Origin: DASZHJ01 sp035581425
GTDB taxonomy: Bacteria > Pseudomonadota > Alphaproteobacteria > ATCC43930 > CGMCC-115725
Length of the DNA: 64,000 bases
Assembly: GCA_035581425.1 (NCBI GenBank)
Contig: DATJVP010000024.1
Span: 22,774-86,773, forward strand
Direction: 5' to 3'
Shown here: positions 50,894-59,034 of the stretch, piece after piece
Numbering within the stretch: position 1 is the stretch's first letter
Layout of the letters: every line of letters begins with the position of its first letter
The notes under the pieces: generated by a model
Told to the model about the DNA's origin: nothing
Databases searched by the model: none
Seen by the model: only the letters and a program-made list of their open reading frames with translations
Program-made: the position numbers and the translations under genes

Positions 50894-52192
50894 ATGGGAT
50901 TCGTTACTCGGCTCGCGCAGGGACGCATTCATTACGCCTGGATCGTCGCGACGGTGACGTTCCTGGTACTGCTGGCAGCGGCGGGCGTGCGTTCCGCGCC
51001 GACGGTCTTCATCGTGCCCATCGAGAACGAGTTTCACTGGTCGCGCTCGACGCTTTCCTTCGCGGTGGCGCTCAACTTGCTTCTCTATGGGCTGCTCGGG
51101 CCGTTTTCGGCCGCCTTCATGGACCGGATCGGCATCCGCGTCACCACGACCCTTGCGCTTGCGATCATGGCGGCGGGGCTGGCGCTCACGCTCGTCATGG
51201 AGACGGCCTGGCAGCTCGTGCTGCTCTGGGGCGTCGTGATCGGCAGCGGTAGCGGTCTTGCCGCGCTGGTGCTCGGTGCGGTAGTCGCCGCGCGCTGGTT
51301 CAGCCAACGTCGCGGACTCATCATGGGCGCTCTCACCTCGAGCGTGGCCGCGGGCCAACTCATTTTCCTGCCCTCGCTCGCCTCGATCGCGGGGCGATCG
51401 GGATGGCGCTCCGCCGTCGCGATGGTAGCGGTGATCGTCGCGCTGGCGATCCCCGTTGTATGGCTGCTGATGCGCGAGCGGCCCGAGGACATCGGCCTCA
51501 GGCCCTTCGGCGCCGACGCCGCAAGCGAGGCGCCGAAGGCAACGCCGCCGCAGAATCCCTTCATGGTCGCGCTCTCGGCGCTCGGAATGGGGCTCAGCTC
51601 GCGCGATTTCTGGCTGCTCTCCCTGAGCTTCTTCGTCTGCGGCGCCAGCACCAACGGCCTGATCGGAACGCACCTCATCCCCTTCTGCATAGAGAACGGC
51701 ATCGCGGAGGTTACGGCCGCAGGGATGCTCGCCTTCATGGGGATCTTCAATCTCATTGGCACGACCGGCTCGGGCTGGCTCACGGATCGCTATGACAGCC
51801 GCTATCTCCTCTTCTGGTATTACGGGCTGCGCGGCCTCTCGCTGCTCTTCCTCCCCTATGTCTTCGACTTCTCCGTCTTCGGCTTGACCCTCTTCGGAGT
51901 TTTCTACGGGCTCGATTGGATCGCGACCGTGCCGCCAACGGTGCGGCTCGCCGCGAACGCCTTCGGGACGGCGCGGGCGGGGATGATGTTCGGCTGGATC
52001 ACCGCCGTGCATCAGGTCGGCTCCTCGGTCGCAGCGGCGGGTGCCGGCATCCTCCGCGACCAGCTCGGCAGCTACACCAGCTCCTTCATCATCTCCGGCC
52101 TCCTCTGCTTCGTCGCCTCGGCGCTGGTCCTGCAAGTCGGCAGGCGCGCAGCGCCCGGCCGTCCGCTCGAGACCGCCCCCGCCGGCGCCTGA
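50894..52192 (+). CDS. MFS transporter (OFA/MCT type)
   Basis: A 432-residue carrier with 12 membrane segments. RIHYAWIVATVTFLVLLAAAG, SRSTLSFAVALNLLLYGLLG, GPFSAAFMDRIG and ARWFSQRRGLIMGALTSSV are features of the oxalate/formate and monocarboxylate groups, with the RxxRG-type loop. The start at 50894 has a GGAG upstream; 34 in-frame upstream residues are not likely real. It is followed after 116 bases by a TRAP operon, with a regulated promoter between, so the two carriers may answer to the same class of carboxylic acids. Confidence 0.88.
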   Translation: MGFVTRLAQGRIHYAWIVATVTFLVLLAAAGVRSAPTVFIVPIENEFHWSRSTLSFAVALNLLLYGLLGPFSAAFMDRIGIRVTTTLALAIMAAGLALTLVMETAWQLVLLWGVVIGSGSGLAALVLGAVVAARWFSQRRGLIMGALTSSVAAGQLIFLPSLASIAGRSGWRSAVAMVAVIVALAIPVVWLLMRERPEDIGLRPFGADAASEAPKATPPQNPFMVALSALGMGLSSRDFWLLSLSFFVCGASTNGLIGTHLIPFCIENGIAEVTAAGMLAFMGIFNLIGTTGSGWLTDRYDSRYLLFWYYGLRGLSLLFLPYVFDFSVFGLTLFGVFYGLDWIATVPPTVRLAANAFGTARAGMMFGWITAVHQVGSSVAAAGAGILRDQLGSYTSSFIISGLLCFVASALVLQVGRRAAPGRPLETAPAGA

Positions 52193-52225
52193 CCTCTGCC
52201 CATGCGCGCGGCCTGCACGAGATAA

Positions 52226-52254
52226 TTGTGCCGACGCTCTCCACCCCTTAGAAT
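52226..52254 (+). promoter_or_regulatory. Promoter of the TRAP operon (TTGTGC-N17-TAGAAT)
   Basis: TTGTGC at 52226-52231 and TAGAAT at 52249-52254 are 17 bases apart. Transcription would begin near 52261-52263, exactly at the centre of the operator below. Confidence 0.55.
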
Positions 52255-52273
52255 TGTTTGGTGTACAAACAAT
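52253..52273. promoter_or_regulatory. 21-bp operator dyad ATTGTTTG-GTGTA-CAAACAAT
   Basis: Two perfect 8-base arms with a 5-base spacer. The core TTGGTGTACAA resembles operators of GntR-family (FadR/FCD subfamily) repressors, which often control TRAP genes. It covers the predicted start site, a repressing position. No regulator gene is present in the window. Confidence 0.65.
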
Positions 52274-52308
52274 AGAGGCCGCGTGCGCGGCCCAGAGGGA
52301 GGGATCTG

Positions 52309-53328
52309 ATGGTTCGGCGCATCCTCGGGCTCTGTCTCGCTGGCCTGCTCGCCGCCTCGGCGCCGGCATTCGCGCAGGATAAGACCGTTCAGCTCAAGCT
52401 TGCGCATTGGCTGCCGCCGGCGCACCCGCTGCATCCGGCTTTTCAGGCTTGGGCCGCAGACATCGAGAAGGCCTCGGGCGGGACCATCAAGTCGACGATC
52501 TTTCCCTCCGAGCAACTCGGCAAGGCATTCGACCACTACGACATGGCGCGAGACGGCATCGCCGATTTCACCTACGTCAATCCCGGCTACCAGCCCGGAC
52601 GCTTTCCCGTCATCGCCGGCGGCGAGCTGCCCTTTCTTGCGACGAACGGCAAGAGCGGCTCGGCGGCATTCGACGCCTGGTACCGGAAGTATGCGGCGAC
52701 CGAGATGAAGGACGTGCATTTCTGCTTCGCCTTCATAAGCGATCCCGGCGCGCTGCACAGCCACAAGAAGATCCTGCTGCCCGCGGAGATGAAGGGGCTC
52801 AAGGTACGGCCTGCGGATGCGACGATTGCGGCCTTTGTCACGCAGCTCGGCGGCACGAACGTCCAGGCTTCGGCGCCCGAGGCGCGCGACGTTCTCGCCC
52901 GCGGCGTCGCGGATGCGATCACTTTTCCTTGGGGCTCCGTCCTCCTCTTCGGCATCGACAAGGCCGTCAACTACCACATGGACGTCCCGCTCTACGTCTC
53001 GAATTTCGTCTGGGTCATGAACCAGAAGACCTATGACGGGATGTCCGCGGCGCAGAAGAAAGTGATCGACGATCACTGCACCACCGAATGGGCCGAAAAG
53101 GTCGCGGCGCCCTGGGCCGATTTCGAGGCGGCGGGACGGGGCAAGATCAAGGCGATGGAGGGCCAAGAGGTATACCCGCTCACTGCGGAGCAACTCGCGG
53201 AATGGCGCAAGGCCGCCGAGCCGCTGCAGGCGAAATGGGCGGAGGGCGTGAAAAAGGTCGGTGTCGATCCCGACACAGCGATGGCAGAGCTCAAGGCGAG
53301 CCTCAAGAAATACGACGCACTCTATTGA
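52309..53328 (+). CDS. dctP: TRAP transporter substrate-binding protein
   Basis: A 339-residue secreted protein with signal peptide (ILGLCLAGLLAASAPAFAQ). TVQLKLAHWLPPAHPLHPAF, IEKASGGTIKSTIFPSEQLG, DMARDGIADFTYVNPGYQPG and KVRPADATIAAFVTQLGGTN fit the DctP superfamily, with the conserved Arg in KVRPAD for binding a carboxylate. It is the first gene of a complete TRAP operon (P, Q, M). The ligand is probably a small organic acid; no catabolic gene gives its identity. Confidence 0.92.
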   Translation: MVRRILGLCLAGLLAASAPAFAQDKTVQLKLAHWLPPAHPLHPAFQAWAADIEKASGGTIKSTIFPSEQLGKAFDHYDMARDGIADFTYVNPGYQPGRFPVIAGGELPFLATNGKSGSAAFDAWYRKYAATEMKDVHFCFAFISDPGALHSHKKILLPAEMKGLKVRPADATIAAFVTQLGGTNVQASAPEARDVLARGVADAITFPWGSVLLFGIDKAVNYHMDVPLYVSNFVWVMNQKTYDGMSAAQKKVIDDHCTTEWAEKVAAPWADFEAAGRGKIKAMEGQEVYPLTAEQLAEWRKAAEPLQAKWAEGVKKVGVDPDTAMAELKASLKKYDALY

Positions 53329-53338
53329 GCGGATCCCC

Positions 53339-53887
53339 GTGACCGCAACGCGGCCTGAGCCTTCGGAGGCGCACGCGCGTCGCAGCCGCATGGATCGCTT
53401 CATCGACGCGATCGAGATGGTGGCGGCGATCTTCGTGGGCATAGTCGCCGCGGACATCTTCGTCTCGGTGCTGCTGCGCTATTTCTTCAGTCTCGCAATC
53501 CCCGACGGATACGATTTCGGGCGGCTCCTGCTGGGTATCCTGATTTTCTGGGGGATCGCCGCGACGAGCTATCGTGGCACTCACATCACCGTCGACCTCG
53601 TCTGGAGCGCGGTCGGCCCGCGGCTTCAGCGCGCGATCGACGTCTTCGCGACCTCGGTGCTGCTCTTCGTGGTGACGGTGCAGACCTACACGCTCTTTGA
53701 CAAGGTGCGCGACACCTACGAGGCGCATGTCGGAACTTTCGATCTCAACCTTCCGAATTGGCCCTTCTTCGCGGTCGCCTGGGCGGGAGACGTCTCGGCG
53801 GTTCTGCTGATCGCGATCCGGACCTACCGACTCATTTTCCACCCCGAGAGCCTCGGCCGGGCCGTCGTGGTCAAGCCCGTGGAATGA
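53339..53887 (+). CDS. dctQ: TRAP transporter small permease
   Basis: A 182-residue protein with four membrane segments: IEMVAAIFVGIVAADIFVSV, DFGRLLLGILIFWGIAATSY, AIDVFATSVLLFVVTVQTY and WPFFAVAWAGDVSAVLLIAI. RGTHITVDLVW is the DctQ motif. The start is taken as GTG 53339, 11 bases after the dctP stop; an internal ATG at 53390 is the alternative. It overlaps dctM by four bases (ATGA). Confidence 0.88.
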   Translation: MTATRPEPSEAHARRSRMDRFIDAIEMVAAIFVGIVAADIFVSVLLRYFFSLAIPDGYDFGRLLLGILIFWGIAATSYRGTHITVDLVWSAVGPRLQRAIDVFATSVLLFVVTVQTYTLFDKVRDTYEAHVGTFDLNLPNWPFFAVAWAGDVSAVLLIAIRTYRLIFHPESLGRAVVVKPVE

Positions 53888-55182
53888 GCCCCGATACGGT
53901 CGCGATCCTCGGCTTCGTCGCGCTCTTCGCATTGATGCTGCTGCGAGTTCCCGTGGGGATGGCGATGGGCCTGGTGGGCGTCGTCGGCTACAGCTATCTC
54001 GTGGGCGGCGGGCCCGCTCTGAAGCAGGTCGGACTCACCTCCATGCGGACGGTGACAGACTACAATTTCGGCGTCATCCCGATGTTCCTGCTGATGGGGG
54101 CGTTCGTCTCGGCCTCGGGCGTGAGCCGCGAATTGTTCCGCGCCGCGAACACGGTGGTGGGACATCTGCGCGGCGGCCTCGGCATCGCGACCGTCGTCGC
54201 CTGCGGCGGCTTCGCCGCTATCTCCGGCTCCTCCGTCGCCACCGCTGCTACCTTCTCCAGCGTCGCCTATCCGGAGATGCGACGCTATGGCTACCCGCAA
54301 TCCTTCGCGACCGGCGTGATCGCCGCGGGCGGCACGCTGGGCGCGATGCTCCCGCCCTCGACCGTGCTTGCGGTCTACGGCCTCATAACGCAGCAGGACA
54401 TTGGCAGGCTCTTCATCGCGGGGGTGCTGCCGGGCATTCTCGCTATGGCGATGTACGTGGCGACAGTCGCGCTGATCGGCGTGCTGCGGCCGAGCTTCCT
54501 GCCGCGCGGCGAGGCCAGCGGGTGGCGGGAGATGCTCCTCGGGCTGCGCGACGTCTGGGCGCCGCTTGTGCTCTTCATCTTCGTGATCGGCGGGCTCTAT
54601 GGCGGGCTCTTCACGCCGACCGAGGCCGGCGGCGTGGGTGCGGGCGGCGCCTTCGTCCTGGGCGTGCTCCGGGGCCGCCTCTCGCGCGCAGATATTCGCG
54701 GTTCCCTGCTGCAGGCGACCCGGACCGCCGCTGCGGTCTTCACGGTCCTCATCGGCGCGCTGCTGTTCGGCTATTTTCTCACCGTAACGGAAGTCCCGCA
54801 GAAGGTGACGCTTTTCCTCACGGGCCTCGGCCTTGGCCGCTACGGCGTCCTCGCGCTCATCATGGTGATGTATCTGGCGCTGGGCTGCCTCATGGACGCG
54901 ATGGCCATGATCATTCTGACCGTGCCGATCATCTTTCCGGTGGTGACGCAGCTCGGCTTCGATCCCGTCTGGTTCGGTGTCATCATCGTGATGACCGTCG
55001 AGCTCGGCCTTATTCACCCGCCCGTCGGCATGAACGTCTTCGTAATCAAGAGCGTCGTGCGGGACGTGAGCTTCGCGACGATCTTTCTGGGCGTGCTGCC
55101 TTTCGTCGCGACGGACATCCTCCGCCTCGTGATCTTGATTGCCATTCCGGAGATCGCCCTCTACCTGCCGAGCCGGATGTAG
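53884..55182 (+). CDS. dctM: TRAP transporter large permease
   Basis: A 432-residue membrane protein with about 12-13 segments. LMLLRVPVGMAMGLVGVVGY, IPMFLLMGAFVSASGVSREL, GGFAAISGSSVATAATFSSV, PEMRRYGYPQSFATGVIAAG, GGTLGAMLPPSTVLAVYG and LGLIHPPVGMNVFVIKSV are DctM hallmarks. The start ATG overlaps the dctQ stop. With dctP and dctQ it forms a full sodium-driven uptake system in the inner membrane. Confidence 0.93.
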   Translation: MSPDTVAILGFVALFALMLLRVPVGMAMGLVGVVGYSYLVGGGPALKQVGLTSMRTVTDYNFGVIPMFLLMGAFVSASGVSRELFRAANTVVGHLRGGLGIATVVACGGFAAISGSSVATAATFSSVAYPEMRRYGYPQSFATGVIAAGGTLGAMLPPSTVLAVYGLITQQDIGRLFIAGVLPGILAMAMYVATVALIGVLRPSFLPRGEASGWREMLLGLRDVWAPLVLFIFVIGGLYGGLFTPTEAGGVGAGGAFVLGVLRGRLSRADIRGSLLQATRTAAAVFTVLIGALLFGYFLTVTEVPQKVTLFLTGLGLGRYGVLALIMVMYLALGCLMDAMAMIILTVPIIFPVVTQLGFDPVWFGVIIVMTVELGLIHPPVGMNVFVIKSVVRDVSFATIFLGVLPFVATDILRLVILIAIPEIALYLPSRM

Positions 55183-55214
55183 CGCCTTATCCGCCGTGGT
55201 GCGCACCGGCAGGA

Positions 55215-55243
55215 TTGGGAGAGCGCGCGGCCTCTGCTAGGCT
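55215..55243 (+). promoter_or_regulatory. Sigma-70-type promoter (TTGGGA-N17-TAGGCT)
   Basis: TTGGGA at 55215-55220 and TAGGCT at 55238-55243 are 17 bases apart, 30 bases before the SDR gene. Confidence 0.45.
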
Positions 55244-55273
55244 CAGGCGCAATCCCAGCGATGCGAGGCGATC

Positions 55274-56026
55274 ATGCGGCTCCCGGACAAGGTTGCAATC
55301 GTGACTGGCGCTGCCGGCGGCATCGGAGCCGCTATCGCCGAGCGTTTCGTCGCGGAGGGCGCCACCGTCATCGCCGCCGATGTCGCGATCCCGGAGAAGA
55401 CACTGGTCCAGTCCGAGACACCGCGGCTCCTGAAACATGCGCTCGACCTCACCGACGCGGACTCCGTGACACGGCTCGTCTCCGACGTGCGCGCGGAGTT
55501 TCCGCGCATCCACGTGCTCGTCAACAACGCCGGCATCGGGCGCAATCTTCCGTTCCTCGAGACGCCCATCGACGTCTTCGACCGCATCCTCGCGGTCAAT
55601 CTGCGCGGCACTTTCCTGATGAGCCAGGCCGTTACCAAGGAGATGGCGGCGGCGGGCGGCGGCGCCATCGTCAATCTCGCCTCGGTCTCCGCGCATCGCG
55701 GCAATCTCGGCCGCGCCGCCTACGGCGCCTCCAAGGGCGGAATCGTCACGCTGAGCGAGGTCATGGCGGTCGAGCTCGCGCGGTACAAGATCCGCGTCAA
55801 CGCGATCTCGCCGGGCCCGATCGAGACCCCGCTCGTGGCGTCCATGCATTCGGCCGCCGAGCGCATCGCTTGGACCGCGCAGGTGCCGCTTCGGCGCTAT
55901 GGCAGCGTCGAAGAGGTCGCAGCGGCTGCGGTCTATCTCGCGAGCGACGAGGCCTCCTATATCACCGGCCACGTGCTCGCCGTCGACGGCGGTTTCCTCG
56001 CCGCAGGCCTGGCCTCCGTGCCATGA
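55274..56026 (+). CDS. SDR-family NAD(P)-dependent oxidoreductase
   Basis: A 250-residue classical SDR. TGAAGGIGAAIAERF binds the coenzyme, VLVNNAGIGRNLPF follows, and the catalytic Ser and YxxxK are in NLASVSAHRGN and AYGASKGGIVTLSEV. The acidic residue after strand 2 (IAADVAI) suggests NAD preference. The C-terminus YITGHVLAVDGGFLAAG is typical of FabG/glucose-dehydrogenase-like members. The substrate cannot be deduced. It has its own promoter, downstream of the TRAP operon. Confidence 0.88.
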   Translation: MRLPDKVAIVTGAAGGIGAAIAERFVAEGATVIAADVAIPEKTLVQSETPRLLKHALDLTDADSVTRLVSDVRAEFPRIHVLVNNAGIGRNLPFLETPIDVFDRILAVNLRGTFLMSQAVTKEMAAAGGGAIVNLASVSAHRGNLGRAAYGASKGGIVTLSEVMAVELARYKIRVNAISPGPIETPLVASMHSAAERIAWTAQVPLRRYGSVEEVAAAAVYLASDEASYITGHVLAVDGGFLAAGLASVP

Positions 56027-56086
56027 ATTCGCCTCATTAGGGTGTGAGGCTAGGCTTCTCCTCGGATCGAGCTCGGAGGCGGGAAG

Positions 56087-56677
56087 CTGCGCACATTACT
56101 CGGGGCCGGGCTCCTAAGCCTGCTCGTTATCGCCGGCGCGGCGCATGCGGAGAGTGAGCGTCCGTCCCTCGCGGTCGCGCATGCCGCGCTCCAGCAGACC
56201 GCCTACACGCTGAGCTACGATCCCGCCTACGTCCGTATCGCCTATCCCAACGGCGATCTCCCGCGCGATCGTGGCGTCTGCTCCGACGTGATCGTCCGTG
56301 CCTTTCGCGCGGCCGGTGTCGACCTCCAGAAGGAAATCCACGAGGACATGCTGCGGAGCTTCGCAACCTATCCGCATCGCTGGGGCCTCGCGGCGCCGGA
56401 CGCGAACATCGATCACCGACGCGTGCCGAATCTGATGACCTTCTTCGCGCGTCACGGCAATTCCCTATCCGTCACGGCGCGGCGCGAGGATTACGCGCCC
56501 GGTGACGTCGTCGCCTGGGATCTCGGCGGCGGCCTTTTGCATGTCGGGCTCGTGACCGACGTTCCCGCGCCCGACGGCGAAGGTTACGCGATCGTGCACA
56601 ACATCGGCGCCGGCGCACGGCTCGAGGACGTCCTGCTCAATTGGAAGATCATCGGCCACTACCGCTATTTTCGCTGA
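56087..56677 (+). CDS. DUF1287 (YijF-like) secreted protein, apparent CTG start
   Basis: A predicted 196-residue protein. The in-frame stop at 56051-56053 is followed by no ATG, GTG or TTG before the signal peptide; GGAGG at 56075-56079 lies 7 bases before CTG 56087, giving (M)RTLLGAGLLSLLVIAGAAHA. A start at GTG 56288 would cut off the signal peptide and conserved N-terminus. DUF1287 marks: YDPAYVRIAYPNGDLPRDRG, VCSDVIVRAF (C65), GLLHVGLVTD (H152) and HNIGAGARLED. The Cys/His pair fits an NlpC/P60-like fold. It is 8 bases upstream of a YafK-like gene, so both probably work on peptidoglycan. Confidence 0.75.
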   Translation: MRTLLGAGLLSLLVIAGAAHAESERPSLAVAHAALQQTAYTLSYDPAYVRIAYPNGDLPRDRGVCSDVIVRAFRAAGVDLQKEIHEDMLRSFATYPHRWGLAAPDANIDHRRVPNLMTFFARHGNSLSVTARREDYAPGDVVAWDLGGGLLHVGLVTDVPAPDGEGYAIVHNIGAGARLEDVLLNWKIIGHYRYFR

Positions 56678-56685
56678 GGGGGAGC

Positions 56686-57186
56686 ATGCGCACATTCACG
56701 GCCATTTCAGTGGCGCTCGGCGTCACTCTCGCGTTGGGCGCTCATGCCAAGGAGCCGCTGCCCACGGTCGACTCGATTGAGGTGTTCAAGGCGCGGCACG
56801 AGCTGGTGCTGATGCGCCAGGGCCAACCCGTCAAGACCTACAAGGTCTCGCTCGGCATCAACCCGGTGGGCGCGAAGGAACAGCAAGGCGACCACCGCAC
56901 TCCGGAGGGTCGATACGTCATCGACTTTCATAACCGCGCCAGCGCCTTTCATCTCTCCTTGCACATCTCCTATCCGAATGCCCAGGACCGCAAGCAGGCC
57001 GCCGCCCGTCACGTATCGCCTGGCGGCGACATCATGATCCACGGGCTGCCCAACGGCATGGAGTCGCGCGCCCTGCTCTTCTTGGGCGTCGATTGGACGG
57101 ACGGCTGCATTGCCGTCAACGACGAGGAGATCGAGGAGATCGCCTCGGCCGTACCGGACGGGACACCGATCACGATCCACCCTTGA
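56686..57186 (+). CDS. YkuD-domain protein (YafK/DpaA-like)
   Basis: A 166-residue secreted protein with signal peptide (AISVALGVTLALGAHAKE). The YkuD catalytic motif is seen as IMIHGLPNG (H119) and DWTDGCIAVNDEEIEEI (C141). The DWTxGCIAV form belongs to the YafK branch, whose E. coli member releases proteins from peptidoglycan rather than cross-linking it. VFKARHELVLMRQGQPVKTY is the usual N-terminal strand pair. GAGGGGGAG precedes ATG 56686. Coupling with the DUF1287 gene suggests a cell-wall pair. Confidence 0.88.
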   Translation: MRTFTAISVALGVTLALGAHAKEPLPTVDSIEVFKARHELVLMRQGQPVKTYKVSLGINPVGAKEQQGDHRTPEGRYVIDFHNRASAFHLSLHISYPNAQDRKQAAARHVSPGGDIMIHGLPNGMESRALLFLGVDWTDGCIAVNDEEIEEIASAVPDGTPITIHP

Positions 57187-57267
57187 GTCCCGTCGACCAT
57201 GACCCATGTCAAGGCGATGGGCCGCCCGATACGCGAGCCTTGGGCGGTTTTCGGCGAGGAGGGTCGG

Positions 57268-57783
57268 ATGAAAACTGCGAGAGCGTCCCGAACCAAGAAA
57301 TTCTCCCGCAAGCGGCGCTTCGGCCGGGCGCAGTGGGACCACCAGCTCGACCCCTACAAACCCGTCCGCAAATCCGCGGAGCCCGCCGCTTGCCCACAAT
57401 GCGGGGCCGTCCTTCACGAGGGCCGCTGGCAATGGGGCAAGCGCGCCGAGGGCGCGCAGAACGTGCTTTGTTCCGCCTGCCACCGGACCAAGGATCGCTT
57501 TCCCGCGGGGATCGTCACACTCGCGGGGCCGTTCGTGGCACAGCACAAAGCCGAAATGCTGCGGATCGCGCGCAATCAGGAGCAGGAGGCCCGGCGCGAC
57601 CATCCCTTCAACCGCATCATGTCGGTCTCCGAGGCGCCGGATGAACTCGTGATCAGCACCACCGATACCCATCTCCCGAGCCGGATCGGCAAGGCGATCA
57701 AGCGCGCCTTCCGCGGCACGCTGCAAATACACTTCGACGAGAACGCATACTTCGTGCGCGCGAACTGGCACCGCGAGGCCTGA
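57268..57783 (+). CDS. BCAM0308-family protein with zinc ribbon
   Basis: A 171-residue basic protein. Residues about 42-68 hold CPQCGAVLHEG and LCSACHRTKDR, a CxxC...CxxC zinc ribbon. The rest (FPAGIVTLAGPFVAQHKAEM, SVSEAPDELVISTTDTHLPS and AFRGTLQIHFDENAYFVRA) fits the BCAM0308 family, whose biochemical role is not established; archaeal NMD3-like resemblance has been suggested for such ribbons. The start at 57268 has GAGGAGGG; the upstream ATG at 57199 is less likely. It stands alone. Confidence 0.8.
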   Translation: MKTARASRTKKFSRKRRFGRAQWDHQLDPYKPVRKSAEPAACPQCGAVLHEGRWQWGKRAEGAQNVLCSACHRTKDRFPAGIVTLAGPFVAQHKAEMLRIARNQEQEARRDHPFNRIMSVSEAPDELVISTTDTHLPSRIGKAIKRAFRGTLQIHFDENAYFVRANWHREA

Positions 57784-57804
57784 GAGCCTCGCGCTCACCG
57801 GGCC

Positions 57805-58446
57805 TTACTTGATCTCCGGCTCCGCCTGGCCCAGGGGAATGCCGACGTTGAAATAAAGCCGCCCCTTGTGGCCGGCGTCGTCGGAAACATCGACGACGTC
57901 GAAGGCCCGGCCGTCGCCACGCACCATGGACCGCGACATCGGCTTCAGCCCCTGGCTTCGCAGCAGCGCGAATTCCTCGTCGGTAGAGATCACGACGAAG
58001 GCGGAGTCGATGCTGCCGCCGCTCCCGGAGTCCCGGATCGATTGCAGCAGACCCATGGCGACCGCGCGATGGAATTCCGCCTTGGCGTCGTCGTTGGCGC
58101 GGCGGTAGGCGATCGCCGAGATCAGATGCGCGTCGATGTCGACATAGACGAGATCGAGGATCCGCTGCGCGCGCTCGCCCGCCTCGCCGGCATTGCCCGC
58201 CGCCAGCGCCTGAAACATCTGCCCCCGGAGCTCCGCGAGATCGGTATCGTCGGTGGCGGCATAATAATCGCTGCGCGTATATGCCATTCGCAGCGCCTCG
58301 AAATCGACGTCGAGGTTCCCTGCCCGGAGACGCTGCACCATCGCTTCGTATTTGGGCGTCGATGCCTGGGCCGCAAGTGCTGGCGCGGCGGCAAGGGCGA
58401 GGAGCATCCCCGCGAGCAGGCGGAGGATGATCTCTCGGCCCATCAT
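57805..58446 (-). CDS. DUF4919-family secreted protein
   Basis: A 213-residue protein with signal peptide (ILRLLAGMLLALAAAPALAAQ). STPKYEAMVQRLRAGNLDVD, FEALRMAYTRSDYY and AELRGQMFQALAAGN, then YVDIDAHLISAIAYRRANDD resemble DUF4919 proteins, some of which have TPR-like helices. The ATG at 58446 overlaps the VOC stop (ATGA). It closes the minus-strand operon behind a split decarboxylase and VOC protein, though its role there is unclear. No catalytic residues are evident. Confidence 0.78.
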   Translation of the reverse strand: MMGREIILRLLAGMLLALAAAPALAAQASTPKYEAMVQRLRAGNLDVDFEALRMAYTRSDYYAATDDTDLAELRGQMFQALAAGNAGEAGERAQRILDLVYVDIDAHLISAIAYRRANDDAKAEFHRAVAMGLLQSIRDSGSGGSIDSAFVVISTDEEFALLRSQGLKPMSRSMVRGDGRAFDVVDVSDDAGHKGRLYFNVGIPLGQAEPEIK

Positions 58447-59021
58447 CCGCTGCGCTTCAGGAGCGATGGGTCCTGCAGCGTCGTGTCCTGACCCCGCACG
58501 GGGTCGGCAATCGCGGCCTCGAGGCTGCGCGCGCCCTTCCATTCCGAGGACGGGCGGACGGTGCCGTCGCTTCCGACCTGGTCGAGCCCCCAATAGATCT
58601 CCAGGCGATGCCCGTCGGGGTCCCGGAACTCGACCGCGATTTGCACTCCCGCACGGCGGCGGCCGTCGAAATCGATCTGCACGCCGTGCTTGCGCAGGTG
58701 GTCGCGCGCGCGCAGCACCTCGTCGAGCGTCGCGACCTCGAAGGCCATGTGATTGAGCTCGATATTGGGCGAGCGCTCGGTCATCGAGCCCACGAGCGCC
58801 ACGCCGTGGTGATCGGAATTGCAGCGCATGAAGACCATGCCACCGGGCATCATGTCCTCGGCGTAGACGTCGGAGACCTTGAATCCCAGGACCTCCGTGT
58901 AGAAGCGGACGGAGCGCTGCAAATCCGTGACGTTGAGCACGACGTGCCCGATCTTGCCGATGCGGAAGGGCAGCCCCTGCGGCGGCTCCATGCGCTTGAT
59001 CGCGGCGGTATCGACAGACAT
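58443..59021 (-). CDS. VOC-family (glyoxalase/extradiol dioxygenase-like) protein
   Basis: A 192-residue protein with two vicinal-oxygen-chelate modules. Metal ligands are likely H26 (KIGHVVLNV), His in LNHMAFEV and Glu in GHRLEIYW, a 2-His-1-Glu set. LQRSVRFYTEVLGFKVSDVY is the usual opening. The start at 59021 has GGGAGAG; the longer in-frame run upstream lies in the decarboxylase gene. It follows the TPP subunit gene by 13 bases, so it may act on the same substrate, for example an aromatic or hydroxy-keto acid. Specificity is not assignable. Confidence 0.86.
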   Translation of the reverse strand: MSVDTAAIKRMEPPQGLPFRIGKIGHVVLNVTDLQRSVRFYTEVLGFKVSDVYAEDMMPGGMVFMRCNSDHHGVALVGSMTERSPNIELNHMAFEVATLDEVLRARDHLRKHGVQIDFDGRRRAGVQIAVEFRDPDGHRLEIYWGLDQVGSDGTVRPSSEWKGARSLEAAIADPVRGQDTTLQDPSLLKRSG

Positions 59022-59034
59022 GGCGGCGCTCTCC

